Positions 32,617 through 42,660 of a stretch of DNA of 64,000 nucleotides are shown here, one piece after another (positions within the stretch are counted from its first letter, which is position 1; every line of letters begins with the position of its first letter). The translations under genes were made by a program, and so were the position numbers. Source of the DNA: Marivivens sp. (lineage in GTDB: Bacteria; Pseudomonadota; Alphaproteobacteria; Rhodobacterales; Rhodobacteraceae); assembly GCA_030827165.1 (NCBI GenBank), contig JAURFB010000001.1, forward strand, positions 1 through 64,000. The letters are read 5' to 3'. The notes below the pieces were generated by a model, which was given only the letters and a program-made list of their open reading frames with translations, was not told the DNA's origin and made no database searches.

Positions 32617-33218
32617 TGGCCGACGCGCGCACCATCACCGTCTACAACGCCAAGGCCGACGATTACGCCCGAATGGTCGATGCGGGCGGGCCGGATCAGA
32701 CGCTGCGGGATTTCATCGCCGCCCTGCCCGAGGGCGCACGGGTTCTCGATCTCGGCTGTGGCCCCGGCGGCGCCTCGGCGCATATGCGCGCGGCGGGGCT
32801 TGATCCCGATCCCGTCGATGCCTCTCCGGCGATGATCGCGCTCGCCAAAGAGCGGTTCGGGCTCGACGCGCGGATCGGCACCTTTGACGAAATCGCGGGC
32901 GAGGCGATCTACGACGGGGTCTGGGCCAATTTCAGTCTCCTCCACGCCGCCCGCGCCGACCTGCCCCGCCTTTTCGCCGCCCTGGCCCGCGCCCTGCGCC
33001 CCGGCGGCTTGTTCCACGTCGGCCTGAAAACCGGCACCGGCGAGGCGCGTGATGCCATCGACCGGCTCTACACCTATGTCACTGTCGAAGACCTGCACCG
33101 CCTCTTCGCGGATGCAGGTCTAGCTGTCCTGTCCACCCGCGAAGGCTCCGAGACGGGGCTTGCCGGAACCGATGATCCCTTCGTCCTTTGCCTTGCCCGA
33201 AAGCCCGCCGATGCCTGA
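32616..33218 (+). CDS. Class I SAM-dependent methyltransferase
   Basis: [15 protein letters not shown] motif I. Confidence 0.88.
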   Translation: MADARTITVYNAKADDYARMVDAGGPDQTLRDFIAALPEGARVLDLGCGPGGASAHMRAAGLDPDPVDASPAMIALAKERFGLDARIGTFDEIAGEAIYDGVWANFSLLHAARADLPRLFAALARALRPGGLFHVGLKTGTGEARDAIDRLYTYVTVEDLHRLFADAGLAVLSTREGSETGLAGTDDPFVLCLARKPADA

Positions 33219-33663
33219 CCTTTTCGCCTATACCGATGGCGCCTGTTCGGGCAATCCCGGCCCCGGCGGCTGGGGCGTCCTGCTCCTTGCCAAGGACGGG
33301 GAGCAGATCGTCAAAGAGCGCACGCTGAACGGTGGCGAGCCGGAGACGACCAATAACCGGATGGAGCTTCTGGCCGCGATCAACGCCCTCGAAATTCTCG
33401 ACCGGCCTTCGACCCTCACCGTCGTCACCGACAGCGCCTATGTGAAGGACGGGATCACCAAGTGGATCCACGGCTGGAAACGCAACGGCTGGACCAAGAA
33501 GGGCGGCCTCAAGAACGCCGAGCTTTGGCAACGCCTCGACGCGGCACAGGCCCGCCACAAGGTGAGCTGGGAATGGATCAAGGGTCACGCCGGCCACGCC
33601 GAGAACGAACGCGCCGACGAGCTTGCCCGCGAGGGCATGGCGCCGTTCAAACCCAAGCCCTGA
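33211..33663 (+). CDS. rnhA: Ribonuclease HI
   Basis: [30 protein letters not shown]. Confidence 0.97.
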   Translation: MPDLFAYTDGACSGNPGPGGWGVLLLAKDGEQIVKERTLNGGEPETTNNRMELLAAINALEILDRPSTLTVVTDSAYVKDGITKWIHGWKRNGWTKKGGLKNAELWQRLDAAQARHKVSWEWIKGHAGHAENERADELAREGMAPFKPKP

Positions 33664-33696
33664 TTTCTTTTGGCTGAAAATATTCCCGCCGGAGGC
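33664..33696 (+). repeat. Dispersed repeat family, copy R1
   Basis: TTTCTTTTGGCTGAAAATATTCCCGCCGGAGG; related to copies at 38152, 42625 and 59935. Confidence 0.65.
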
Positions 33697-33699
33697 GAC

Positions 33700-34599
33700 C
33701 TAGCCAAGCCGCTTGGGAAGGTCCATCCCACGGAGCGCTTCGCCCGCCGCCATCGCCTTCTTGCCCTCGCGCTGAACGCGGGTGATCTCGACCGCGCCCT
33801 CGCCGCAAGAGATAGTGAAGCCCGAGAGCACTTCGCCTGGCAACCCCTTGCCCGCAACTACACGCGCGCCGTGGAATTTCACCCGCTCACCGGCGATCTC
33901 GCACCACGCCCCGGGAAAGGGCGAGAGGCCACGGATCAGGCGAGCCACCTCGGTGGCTGGCTGGGTCCAGTCGACGCGGGCTTCAGCCTTGTCGATCTTG
34001 GCCGCATAGGTCACGCCATCGTCGGGCTGAACTTCCGGCCGCAAATCCGGCAGACGGTCGAGCGCCTCGACAATCGCCTCGGCACCAATCGCTGCGAGCC
34101 GGTCGTGCAATTCGCCGGTCGTTTCCTCCGCGCCAATAGCTGTCACCTTCCGCAGAAGGACCGGCCCCGTATCCAGCCCCGCTTCCATCTGCATGATGCA
34201 AACGCCGGTCTCGGCATCGCCGGCCAGGATCGCCCGATGGATCGGCGCGGCCCCGCGCCAGCGCGGCAAGAGCGAGGCGTGGATGTTGAGGCAGCCGTGT
34301 CTTGGCGCATCGAGGATCGCCTGCGGCAGGATCAACCCATAGGCCACGACCACCGCCACATCGGCCTGAAGCGCCGCAAACTCCGCCTGCGCCTCGGTGG
34401 GCCTCAGCGAGGTCGGATGGCGCACCGGAATACCCAGCGCCTCGGCGCGGGCCTGCACCGGCGAGGGCTGTTCCTTCTTGCCCCGTCCGGCCGGGCGAGG
34501 CGGCTGGGTATAGGCGCAGACGATCTCGTGGCCCGCCGCCACCAGCGCCTCCAAAGCGGCTACCGAGAAAACCGGCGTTCCCATGAAGACGATGCGCAT
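33700..34599 (-). CDS. fmt: Methionyl-tRNA formyltransferase
   Basis: [50 protein letters not shown]. Confidence 0.97.
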   Translation of the reverse strand: MRIVFMGTPVFSVAALEALVAAGHEIVCAYTQPPRPAGRGKKEQPSPVQARAEALGIPVRHPTSLRPTEAQAEFAALQADVAVVVAYGLILPQAILDAPRHGCLNIHASLLPRWRGAAPIHRAILAGDAETGVCIMQMEAGLDTGPVLLRKVTAIGAEETTGELHDRLAAIGAEAIVEALDRLPDLRPEVQPDDGVTYAAKIDKAEARVDWTQPATEVARLIRGLSPFPGAWCEIAGERVKFHGARVVAGKGLPGEVLSGFTISCGEGAVEITRVQREGKKAMAAGEALRGMDLPKRLG

Positions 34600-34607
34600 G
34601 GCCCCTC

Positions 34608-35105
34608 CTACCGCGCGAGCTTTTGCGCCCGTTTGATGAGCATATCGCGTTTCACCTTGCCGAGCCTGTCGAAATACATCTTGCCCTGAAGGTGGTCGAT
34701 CTGGTGCTGCACCGAGGTCGCCCAGAGCCCAACGAAATCGCGCCGGTCCCAGATGCCCTTCTCGTCGAGATACCGCACCGTCACCGCGCGGGGGCGTTCA
34801 ATCCTGGCGCTGACACCGGGCAAGTTGGGCGAGGCCTCGTCATGTTCCCGCAATTGCACCGAGGCGTGCAGGATCTCGGGGTTGGCCATGCGGATCGCCT
34901 GCCCGCGCTTTTCCGAAGCATCAACCACCGCCAGCGCCATCGGAATGCCCAACTGCACAGCGGCTAGACCGACGCCCGGCATCGTCTCCATCGCCTCGAT
35001 CATCTCGTCCCAGATCGCGCGAACCTCGTCGGTGATCGCATCGACCGGCGCCGCCGCCGTGCGCAGCCGTTTGTCGGGCCACATGACATAGGGGCGATGC
35101 ACCAT
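34608..35105 (-). CDS. Peptide deformylase-like protein, predicted catalytically degenerate
   Basis: [10 protein letters not shown] retained, but EGCLS region reads DEASPNLPG and HExDH reads HQIDH. Confidence 0.88.
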   Translation of the reverse strand: MVHRPYVMWPDKRLRTAAAPVDAITDEVRAIWDEMIEAMETMPGVGLAAVQLGIPMALAVVDASEKRGQAIRMANPEILHASVQLREHDEASPNLPGVSARIERPRAVTVRYLDEKGIWDRRDFVGLWATSVQHQIDHLQGKMYFDRLGKVKRDMLIKRAQKLAR

Positions 35106-35108
35106 CGA

Positions 35109-35631
35109 CTAGCCCCGCGCCTGCTCGCGTTTGAGCTTTTGCATCTTTCGGGTGATCATCTGGCGTTTCATCGCGCTGAGATAGTCGATGAAAAGCTTGC
35201 CATCGAGATGGTCGATCTCGTGCTGAACGCAAGTGGCCCAAAGATCGTCGAACTGGTCCTCGTGGTCCTTGTCGTCAATCCCGGTCCAACGGACCCTGAC
35301 CGAAGCGGGCCGCTCGACATCCCCATATTGCTCGGGGATCGACAGACAGCCTTCGTTATAGGTGCTGCGCTCGTCGGACGACCAGATAACTTCCGGGTTG
35401 ATCAGGACCATGGGCTTGGGCGCCTCATCCTCGCCCTTGACGCAATCCATCACCAGCATCCGCCCCAAAACGCCAACCTGCGGTGCAGCAAGGCCGATGC
35501 CCGGCGCGTCATACATCGTCGCCAGCATATCGTCGGCCAGACGGCGGATATCGTCCGTGATGTCGGTCACGGGTTTGCATACCGTTTTCAGGCGCGGGTC
35601 GGGATGGATCAGGATCGGTCGCAGGGTCATG
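35109..35631 (-). CDS. def: Peptide deformylase
   Basis: GIGLAAPQVG, NEGCLSIPEQ, QHEIDHLDG all intact. Confidence 0.96.
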
Positions 35632-35735
35632 AGCCGCCATGTAGGATATGCTGGCCGCCCATGCAACGGGGCGCGATCCGGTCTTGCGCCCGATACACAA
35701 TGCGATAACTTCGCCACTGAGCAACCGAGGGCATC

Positions 35736-36908
35736 ATGAATTTCGACAAGCTATTCCACCGTAAGGGTCTTGGCAGCAAGAAATGGGACGAGGTGCAATT
35801 GCACACCGGCGTCAATGCCGACGATGCCCTGCCGATGTGGGTGGCCGATATGGATTTCCAGCCCCCCGCCTGCGTGATCGACACCGCCCGCCGCATTACC
35901 GAGGCCGGCGATTTCGGCTATTTCTGCCGGATGGAGGCGTTTTACGCCTCCGTCGCGTGGTGGCAGGAAACACGCCACGGCTGGACAATCGATCCGCGCT
36001 GGTGCCTGACGACCTTTGGCCTCGGCAATGCCATCGCGATCACGCTTCAGACCTTTTCGCAACCCGGCGATGCGGTAGCCTTCTTCACACCGGTCTATCT
36101 CGAGTTCCAGATGAAGACCGAGCGCAATGGCCGCGTAGCCCGCCATCTGCCGCTCGCCAAAGAGGGCGGCAAATATGTGCTCGATTGGGATGCCTATGAC
36201 GCGCTGATGACCGGCGCCGAAAAGATCCTGATCATCTCATCCCCGCACAACCCCGCTGGCCGCGTCTGGACCCGCGACGAGCTTCGCGCCATCGCCGATT
36301 TCTGCATCAAGCACGATCTTTTGCTGATCTCGGACGAGATTCACAACGACCTCGTCCACCCCGGCCACGCCCATATCCCGATGGCCGTCGCCTGCCCCGA
36401 CATTCTTGATCGGCTGATCATGATGAACTCGGCTTCCAAGACCTTCAACCTTGCGGGCCTTCGGACCGGCAATGTCATCATCCCCGACGAGGCCCTGCGC
36501 CGCCGCTTCGCCCACGCGATTAGCGCGCTGGATATGCAGCCCAACCTCTATGGTGTGCGTATGACCGAAGCCGCCTATAGCCCCGAGGGCGCGGCATGGG
36601 TCGATGGCCTTTGTGCCTATCTTGCCGGCAACGCCAAGGTCATGGCCGACGGTATCGCCCGGATCCCCGGCCTGACGTTCATGCCGATGGAAAGCACCTA
36701 TCTCGCCTGGATCGATTTTGCCGGCACCGGCATGACGGCGGATGAATTCACGGCCCGTGTCCGCGACGATGCCCGCATCGGTGCCAGCCCAGGAGCCCCC
36801 TTTGGCACCGGCGGCGAGACAAGCCTGCGATTCAACATCGGCACCCAGCGCGCGCGCGTCGTCGACGCGGTCGAGCGCCTGCAATCCGCCTTCAAAGACT
36901 TGCAGTAG
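35736..36908 (+). CDS. PatB/MalY-type PLP aminotransferase / C-S lyase
   Basis: MWVADMDF, SSPHNPAGRVW, NSASKTFNLAGLRTG PLP-Lys. Confidence 0.92.
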   Translation: MNFDKLFHRKGLGSKKWDEVQLHTGVNADDALPMWVADMDFQPPACVIDTARRITEAGDFGYFCRMEAFYASVAWWQETRHGWTIDPRWCLTTFGLGNAIAITLQTFSQPGDAVAFFTPVYLEFQMKTERNGRVARHLPLAKEGGKYVLDWDAYDALMTGAEKILIISSPHNPAGRVWTRDELRAIADFCIKHDLLLISDEIHNDLVHPGHAHIPMAVACPDILDRLIMMNSASKTFNLAGLRTGNVIIPDEALRRRFAHAISALDMQPNLYGVRMTEAAYSPEGAAWVDGLCAYLAGNAKVMADGIARIPGLTFMPMESTYLAWIDFAGTGMTADEFTARVRDDARIGASPGAPFGTGGETSLRFNIGTQRARVVDAVERLQSAFKDLQ

Positions 36909-37265
36909 TCAGTCGGCCGTCCGCCCGATCAGCGCGACCGGCTCTTCCGACAACCGCTCGAAATCCACGGGCGGGCGGTCATGCACGGCGGTGTGCCATT
37001 TGAACTCGAAAATCATCTCGCCGTTCTCTTCGCGAGAGGCAACGACGAGGCACTGATAAAGGTGGCGCATTCCGTCATACAGATCTACGTGCCCGCGCAG
37101 ATGCGGCGCGTCCTCGGCATCCATGGCAAAGCCGCCCTCCCACAGGCGCAGCACCTTGTAGACCTTGTCGTCATTGTGAACACAGAGACGCGACGAGCGC
37201 CGCATCGCTGTCTTGCGCGCCTCTTCAAGGCCCTTTCGGACCGCTTCCGGCAAATACATGGACAT
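36909..37265 (-). CDS. Hypothetical protein
   Basis: 118-aa ORF with consistent codon bias, no family recognised. Confidence 0.65.
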   Translation of the reverse strand: MSMYLPEAVRKGLEEARKTAMRRSSRLCVHNDDKVYKVLRLWEGGFAMDAEDAPHLRGHVDLYDGMRHLYQCLVVASREENGEMIFEFKWHTAVHDRPPVDFERLSEEPVALIGRTAD

Positions 37266-37362
37266 AACAACACCCCCACACTTGCCCTCAGGATGGCGGG
37301 AACCTGTTGAAAATCAAGTTAACAACCTGTCGCGGATTCGCGAACATTCGGATGTTGCAGGT

Positions 37363-38139
37363 CTACCTCACCCGTTCCTTCACCTTGGGGCGCAGAACAT
37401 GGGGCTTGCCCGCGTCATAAAGCGCGGAGTCGGGAAAGCCGTGGCTATCGGCCAGCGCCGGCCCCACAAGGATCAGCGCCGTGCGCGTGATCTTGGCAGC
37501 GCGGACCTTGGCGTGAATGTCCGACAACGTGCCACGAATGATCTTCTGGTCGGGCCAGCCAACGCGATAGATCACGGCCAGCGGGCAATCTGCGCCGTAA
37601 TGGGGCGCAAGCTGCCGCTCGATCTCGCGCAGGGCGCGAATGCCCAGATGGATCGCCAGCGTGGCGCCGGTGCGGGCAAAGTTTTCTAGCGTCTCGCCCT
37701 CCGGCATCGACGTTGATTTCATCGACATACGGGTCAGCACGATCGACTGCGCCACCTCGGGAATGGTCAACTCCTGCCCCAGTGCGGCAGCAGCGGCGGC
37801 ATAGGCCGGAACGCCGGGGATCACCTCATAGTCGATCCCGTCGGCCTTCAGCCGGCGGATCTGCTCGGCAATGGCCCCATAAAGCGAGGGATCGCCCGAA
37901 TGCACCCGCGCCACATCTTGCCCCCGCTCACGCGCCGCAAGGATCTCGGCGTGCGTGTCGTCCAGCGTCATCGGCGCGGTATCCATCACCCGCGCCCCGT
38001 CCGGCGCACAGGCCACGACCTCGGGCGGCACCAGCGAGCCGGCATAAAGGCACACCGGACATTGCCCGATGATCCGCGCCGCCTTGAGCGTCAAAAGCTC
38101 CGGATCGCCCGGCCCCGCCCCGATGAAATAGACCTTCAT
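37363..38139 (-). CDS. cobM: Precorrin-4 C11-methyltransferase
   Basis: MKVYFIGAGPGDPELLTLKAARII, VHSGDPSLYGAIAEQ. Confidence 0.95.
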   Translation of the reverse strand: MKVYFIGAGPGDPELLTLKAARIIGQCPVCLYAGSLVPPEVVACAPDGARVMDTAPMTLDDTHAEILAARERGQDVARVHSGDPSLYGAIAEQIRRLKADGIDYEVIPGVPAYAAAAAALGQELTIPEVAQSIVLTRMSMKSTSMPEGETLENFARTGATLAIHLGIRALREIERQLAPHYGADCPLAVIYRVGWPDQKIIRGTLSDIHAKVRAAKITRTALILVGPALADSHGFPDSALYDAGKPHVLRPKVKERVR

Positions 38140-40043
38140 GCCAGACCTTCTTTCTTTTGGCCCGAAATACTCCGGGGGAGCCCCGAAGGGGCGGGGGCAG
38201 AGCCCCTCTCTTCTCCCAGATGCCGGTTACCGACATCGCGCAGATCGCCGTCGATGCGCCGCGCATAGCCGCGCGGGGTAAACATCCGTGGCCCCTCGCC
38301 CAGTTGCGCAAGCCGCGAGTTGGACGAGCCGACCAGAACCACGGTCAGCATATCCACCTCGTCGACTTCAAGCTCGTCGAGCCTGCGATAGCGGACAAAT
38401 TCCTCGGGTCGCCCGAGATTGCTTGCCAGCATCACCGGCGTATCGGCGGGGCGGTGTTCAAGAAGGATGTCCCGCGCTTCGGCCAGAAGGGTCCGGCGGG
38501 TTTTCGAGACGGGATTGTAGAAGGCGATGACGAAATCCCCCTCGGCGGCGGCTTTCAGGCGGCGAATGATATCGTCGCGCGGGGTCAGAAGGTCCGACAG
38601 CGAGATGGTGCAGAAATCATGCCCCAAGGGGGCACCGGCCCGCGCCGCTGCGCCCTGCAAAGCGGAAACGCCCGGCGAGCAAACCACCTCGACCCGCCGC
38701 GCCGCATCGCTCACGCCCATCTGGCCTTCGGGCCGGTCGAGAAGCTCGAACACCAGCGCACCCATCGCATAGATGCCCGCATCACCCGAGCAGACAAGCG
38801 CCACGGTCTTGCCTTTGGCGGCCTGTTCAAGCGCATAACGGCACCGCGCCTCTTCGCCGCCCAGCGGAAAATCGGTGCGGGTCTTGCCCGCCGTAAGCGG
38901 GCCGAGAAGGTCGATATAGAGGCTGTAGCCCACCAACTCTTCCGCTTCGGCCACAAGCCGCGAGACCTCGGGTGTGCGCCACGCCGATTGGCCCGGCCCG
39001 ATGCCCACCACCGATAGCCGCCCGCGCGGCCGCCCGCGAAGCTCGGCCATCGGAGCTTGGGTTTCGGCAATGGCGCAGGTGGCATTCGCCGTTTTGCGCT
39101 TGGGTTGGCTGAGCGTGCCTGCCGCCCCCGCTTGCACCAGCGCCGCTGCTTCTGACACGCCATGCGCGCCCACTTCCGCAAAGACCACCTCGGAGGGGTT
39201 GGCCAAACGCGGGGTCTCGGCCTCAAGCTCGGCAGCTTCGAAAAGCCGCAGCGGCACGCCAAAATCGCGGGCCAGCGCGAGGATCGCGGGCTCGTCGGCC
39301 TTTAGGGCGATCGTGTTGACGGAGTGCACAGCATAGGGGCTGATCCCCGCTTCCGCGAGCGCCTGATCGACCAGCGCCTTCATTTCTTCCGGAGGACAGT
39401 TGCGGGCGCAGCCGACGCCGAGGGCAAACCTCTGCGGCGCGAAATGCAAGGATCGCGGGCCGGTCTCGACGCGCTCTGCTCCGCAGGTGACGGTCAGATC
39501 ACCGCCCTTCGGTAGATCGAAGAGCCAACCCGCCGCTTCAGCTTCGCTTCCCGTGATCGTCGCCCCGCCGCCCGACAGGAGCGCAGCCATCGCCGGTTTG
39601 GCATCCGAGGGATTGGCCAGCCGCCAACCGGCAGGCGGCGCATCCAGCGCCACGCCCAGCGCAACGTCGCCCGCCGTCGTGACGGCAGCCACCGATCCGA
39701 GCGCCTCGGCAATCGCCTTGGCAAGCCTGTTGGCCCCCCGATGCCCGCCGAGTAGCGGCACGACGACCGAACCATCGTCGGAGACGGAGACCACCGGCGG
39801 CTCGTTCCATTTGTCACCCAGATGCGGGGCGACCGCGCGGATCAGTATGCCGCTGGCGCAGACGCCGATCACCGGCACACCGGCCAGGAAGAGGTCGCGC
39901 GCATGGACGAGCGCGTCGTCAAAGATCACATCGACCCGATCGACACGGCCCTTGCGGCCGTGAACCTTGGCGCCAAGCGCCTCGGCCACGCGGTGGGCGG
40001 TCGGCTCTCCCGAACGGGACAGCGCGAGAACGACGGGGGTCAT
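38136..40043 (-). CDS. CbiG-CobJ fusion (cobalt-precorrin-5A hydrolase-like domain plus precorrin-3B C17-methyltransferase)
   Basis: N-terminal CbiG domains (VIGVCASGILIRAVAPHLGDKWNEPPVVSVSDDG; ALGVGCARNCP) then CobJ (LSVVGIGPGQSAWRTPEV, GDAGIYAM); start overlaps the cobI stop. Confidence 0.92.
   Translation of the reverse strand: MTPVVLALSRSGEPTAHRVAEALGAKVHGRKGRVDRVDVIFDDALVHARDLFLAGVPVIGVCASGILIRAVAPHLGDKWNEPPVVSVSDDGSVVVPLLGGHRGANRLAKAIAEALGSVAAVTTAGDVALGVALDAPPAGWRLANPSDAKPAMAALLSGGGATITGSEAEAAGWLFDLPKGGDLTVTCGAERVETGPRSLHFAPQRFALGVGCARNCPPEEMKALVDQALAEAGISPYAVHSVNTIALKADEPAILALARDFGVPLRLFEAAELEAETPRLANPSEVVFAEVGAHGVSEAAALVQAGAAGTLSQPKRKTANATCAIAETQAPMAELRGRPRGRLSVVGIGPGQSAWRTPEVSRLVAEAEELVGYSLYIDLLGPLTAGKTRTDFPLGGEEARCRYALEQAAKGKTVALVCSGDAGIYAMGALVFELLDRPEGQMGVSDAARRVEVVCSPGVSALQGAAARAGAPLGHDFCTISLSDLLTPRDDIIRRLKAAAEGDFVIAFYNPVSKTRRTLLAEARDILLEHRPADTPVMLASNLGRPEEFVRYRRLDELEVDEVDMLTVVLVGSSNSRLAQLGEGPRMFTPRGYARRIDGDLRDVGNRHLGEERGSAPAPSGLPRSISGQKKEGLA
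38152..38211 (+). repeat. Dispersed repeat family, copy R2, inside the 3' end of cbiG-cobJ
   Basis: TTCTTTTGGCCCGAAATACTCCGGGGGAGCCCCGAAGGGGCGGGGGCAGAGCCCCTC. Confidence 0.75.
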
Positions 40044-40741
40044 AGCCAAGGATCGGCCCCTTTGGTGAGAAGAATCATCGAGAAATAGGGCGCCGTCTCC
40101 GGCGCGTCGGAGAGGGGCAGAACAACTTCCTCGGGAAGGCTCGCCCGCTCGACATAGGTGGCACGATCCGTCAGGCCCAGGGCCTCGATCACCCGACGGA
40201 TTTTCGGCAGGTGGCGGCCGACCTTCATGATCGCGACGCTTTCGGCGCCCGCGATGCGTTCGGTCAGCTCGGCCTCGCTGAGGGGGCCGGGCAGAACGGT
40301 CAGCCGCTCGTTGCGGGCCACAAGCGGCCGCCCCGCGCTGGCGGCGACAGCGGCTATAGAAGTCACGCCCGGCACGACGACCACTTCGAAGCGCGGCGCA
40401 AGGCGGGCGAAGAGATACATGAACGAGCCATAGAAGAAAGGATCGCCCTCGCACAGGACGACCACATCCTCGCCCGCATCGAGCGCTTCGGCGATCTCGG
40501 CGGCGCCCCTGTCATAGGCGGCCTGCGCGGGGGCGCGTTCGGTGGTCATCGGCACTTTCATGACGATCTCATGCGCACCTTCGGGGATGAGGGCGGAAGC
40601 GATTGAACGGGCAAAGCTCGCGCCATCTTCGAGCGCCGGGTAGGCGATGACCTTGGCGCCTTCGATCAGGCGGGCGGCGCGCAAGGTGATGAGGTCGGGT
40701 GCGCCGGGCCCGAGGCCGAGGCCGTAGAGAATTCCGCTCAT
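40040..40741 (-). CDS. cobI: Precorrin-2 C20-methyltransferase
   Basis: MSGILYGLGLGPGAPDLITLRAARLI, CEGDPFFYGSFMY. Confidence 0.95.
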   Translation of the reverse strand: MSGILYGLGLGPGAPDLITLRAARLIEGAKVIAYPALEDGASFARSIASALIPEGAHEIVMKVPMTTERAPAQAAYDRGAAEIAEALDAGEDVVVLCEGDPFFYGSFMYLFARLAPRFEVVVVPGVTSIAAVAASAGRPLVARNERLTVLPGPLSEAELTERIAGAESVAIMKVGRHLPKIRRVIEALGLTDRATYVERASLPEEVVLPLSDAPETAPYFSMILLTKGADPWL

Positions 40742-41940
40742 CGCTTGATCAGGCTCCATTGCGTGACAGGCATCAGGGGCCGGAAGGCAGTCAGCCGCCC
40801 GACCGCGTCCGCCCGCTGGACGCCAAGCTTCACAAGCTGGCCGCCGTGCGATTTGTAAAGGTCGAGCATCAGCGCCTCGGACTCGAGCGTCACCGCATTG
40901 GCGACGAGGCGGCCAAGGGGGCGGAGGGCGACCCAAGCTGCCGCAAAAACCTCGGCGGTCAGCCCGCCGCCGATGAAGATCGCATCGGGTGAGGGCAGGC
41001 CCTCAAGCGCCTCGGGAGCCGTGCCTTCGATGATCTGAAAGCCGGGCGTGCCAAGGGCAAGAGCGTTGGTCGCGGCCATCGCGCGGCGATCGGCACGCGG
41101 TTCGATGCCAATGGCGCGGGCGTAGCGGGCGGCGCGCATCCACTCGATGCCGACCGAGCCGCAGCCTGCGCCGATATCCCACAAAAGCGCCCCGCGCATA
41201 GGCATCAGCTTGGCCAGCGTCGCGGCGCGGACCTCTTGCTTGGTCATGGTGCCGTCGGAGGTAAACATCTCGTCAGGCAGGCCCGGCACCCGCGGCAAAA
41301 GCGCCGCGCCGGGGGCGGCAATGCATTCGACGGCGAGAGTGTTGAACTCGGGCACCTCATGCGCCCAGCTTTCGGCAATCCCGTCAAAGCGCTGTTCCCG
41401 CTCGCCGCCCATTGCGGCAAGGACGGTCATGCGCGACTGGCCAAAGCCGCGATCGGCCAGGAAGCGGGCAATCTTGCCGGGGGTGTCGGAGCCGGTGGTC
41501 AGGATCAGGAGCCGCTGGTCAGGCTGGATGAAGGCGATCATCTGCTCGACCGGGCGGCCATGCACCGTGAGCGTTTCAACATCCGGCATCGACCAGCCCA
41601 TCCGGGCAGAGGCGAGCTGAAAGGCGGAAAGCTGCGGGTGGTAGACGATCTCGTTGGCAGGGATCGCGCGGCCGATACGGGCGCCGACCGAGAACCACAA
41701 GGGATCACCCGTCACCAAGATCACAGCGCGGCGACCCCGCAGGCCGCGGATCACCTCGATCATCGCGTTGAAGGGCGAAGGCCACGACAGGCGCTCGGCG
41801 GTGATATTGCCCGACAGATCATGGTGACGGTCGCCACCGAGAATCACCTCGGCCGCCTCGACCACGGCGCGGGTCGCAGGGGTCAGGCCATCAAGCCCGT
41901 CTTCGCCAATGCCGACGACATGGAGCCAGGGTTCAGACAT
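40738..41940 (-). CDS. cobL: Precorrin-6Y C5,15-methyltransferase (decarboxylating)
   Basis: CbiE domain (VVGIGEDGLDGL) plus CbiT domain (LLWDIGAGCGSVGIEWM). Confidence 0.95.
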   Translation of the reverse strand: MSEPWLHVVGIGEDGLDGLTPATRAVVEAAEVILGGDRHHDLSGNITAERLSWPSPFNAMIEVIRGLRGRRAVILVTGDPLWFSVGARIGRAIPANEIVYHPQLSAFQLASARMGWSMPDVETLTVHGRPVEQMIAFIQPDQRLLILTTGSDTPGKIARFLADRGFGQSRMTVLAAMGGEREQRFDGIAESWAHEVPEFNTLAVECIAAPGAALLPRVPGLPDEMFTSDGTMTKQEVRAATLAKLMPMRGALLWDIGAGCGSVGIEWMRAARYARAIGIEPRADRRAMAATNALALGTPGFQIIEGTAPEALEGLPSPDAIFIGGGLTAEVFAAAWVALRPLGRLVANAVTLESEALMLDLYKSHGGQLVKLGVQRADAVGRLTAFRPLMPVTQWSLIKR

Positions 41941-42577
41941 GGGGAGCCTCCTCAGGCAACCCGGCGGCAAGCGCGTTGACGGCGGCAGAGGCCATGGCTG
42001 ACCCCCCCTTGCGGCCCTTGAGCGCGATGAAAGGGATGCCGCGCGGATTGGCGACAAGCTCGGCCTTGGACTCGGCGGCGCCGATGAAGCCCACGGGAAA
42101 GCCAAGGATCGCCGCAGGGCGGGGCCAGCCTTCGTCGATCAGCTCCAGCAGGTGGAAAAGCGCGGTGGGCGCATTGCCAATGGCGACGACGGCGCCGTCC
42201 AGACGCTCTTTCCAGAGGCGGACGGCGGCGGCCGAGCGGGTATTGCCGATCTGGGAGGCAAGCGGCGCAACGGCGGGATCGTTGAGCGTCACGATCACCT
42301 CGTTGCCGGCCGGAAGGTAGCGGCGGATGATGCCAGCGCCCACCATCTCGCAGTCGCACAGGATCGGCGCCCCGGATTTCAAGGCCTCATGCGCAGACGC
42401 GGCCACATCGGCGGAAAAGGCCAGCCGGTCAGCAATCTCGACCATGCCGCAAGAATGGATGAGGCGGGTGACAAGAGGCTGAAGGTCGGCGGGAAAACGA
42501 TCCAGACGCGCCTCGGCCCGCACCGTAGCAAAGCTTGCGGCGTAGATGGCCTTGGGATCGCGTTCATAGGGGCGCAT
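41933..42577 (-). CDS. cobH: Precorrin-8X methylmutase
   Basis: IHSCGMVEIADRLAFS, VGFIGAAESKAELVANPRGIPFIALKGRKGGS. Confidence 0.96.
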   Translation of the reverse strand: MRPYERDPKAIYAASFATVRAEARLDRFPADLQPLVTRLIHSCGMVEIADRLAFSADVAASAHEALKSGAPILCDCEMVGAGIIRRYLPAGNEVIVTLNDPAVAPLASQIGNTRSAAAVRLWKERLDGAVVAIGNAPTALFHLLELIDEGWPRPAAILGFPVGFIGAAESKAELVANPRGIPFIALKGRKGGSAMASAAVNALAAGLPEEAPHV

Positions 42578-42624
42578 CTTGGCGTCCTTTGGGGGAAGGT
42601 CCGGATTTTCGGGCAAATCCGGAG

Positions 42625-42656
42625 CCTCCGGCGGGAGTATTTGGGGCCAAATGAAG
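42625..42656 (-). repeat. Dispersed repeat family, copy R3
   Basis: Reverse complement CTTCATTTGGCCCCAAATACTCCCGCCGGAGG matches R1. Confidence 0.65.
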
Positions 42657-42660
42657 CCGG

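Noticed and set aside
37297-37335. AACCTGTTG...AACAACCTGT repeat and GTTAAC between the hypothetical gene and cobM
   Set aside because: TTAAC present but spacing does not fit TTAA-N7-TTAAC; repeat too short to support a claim
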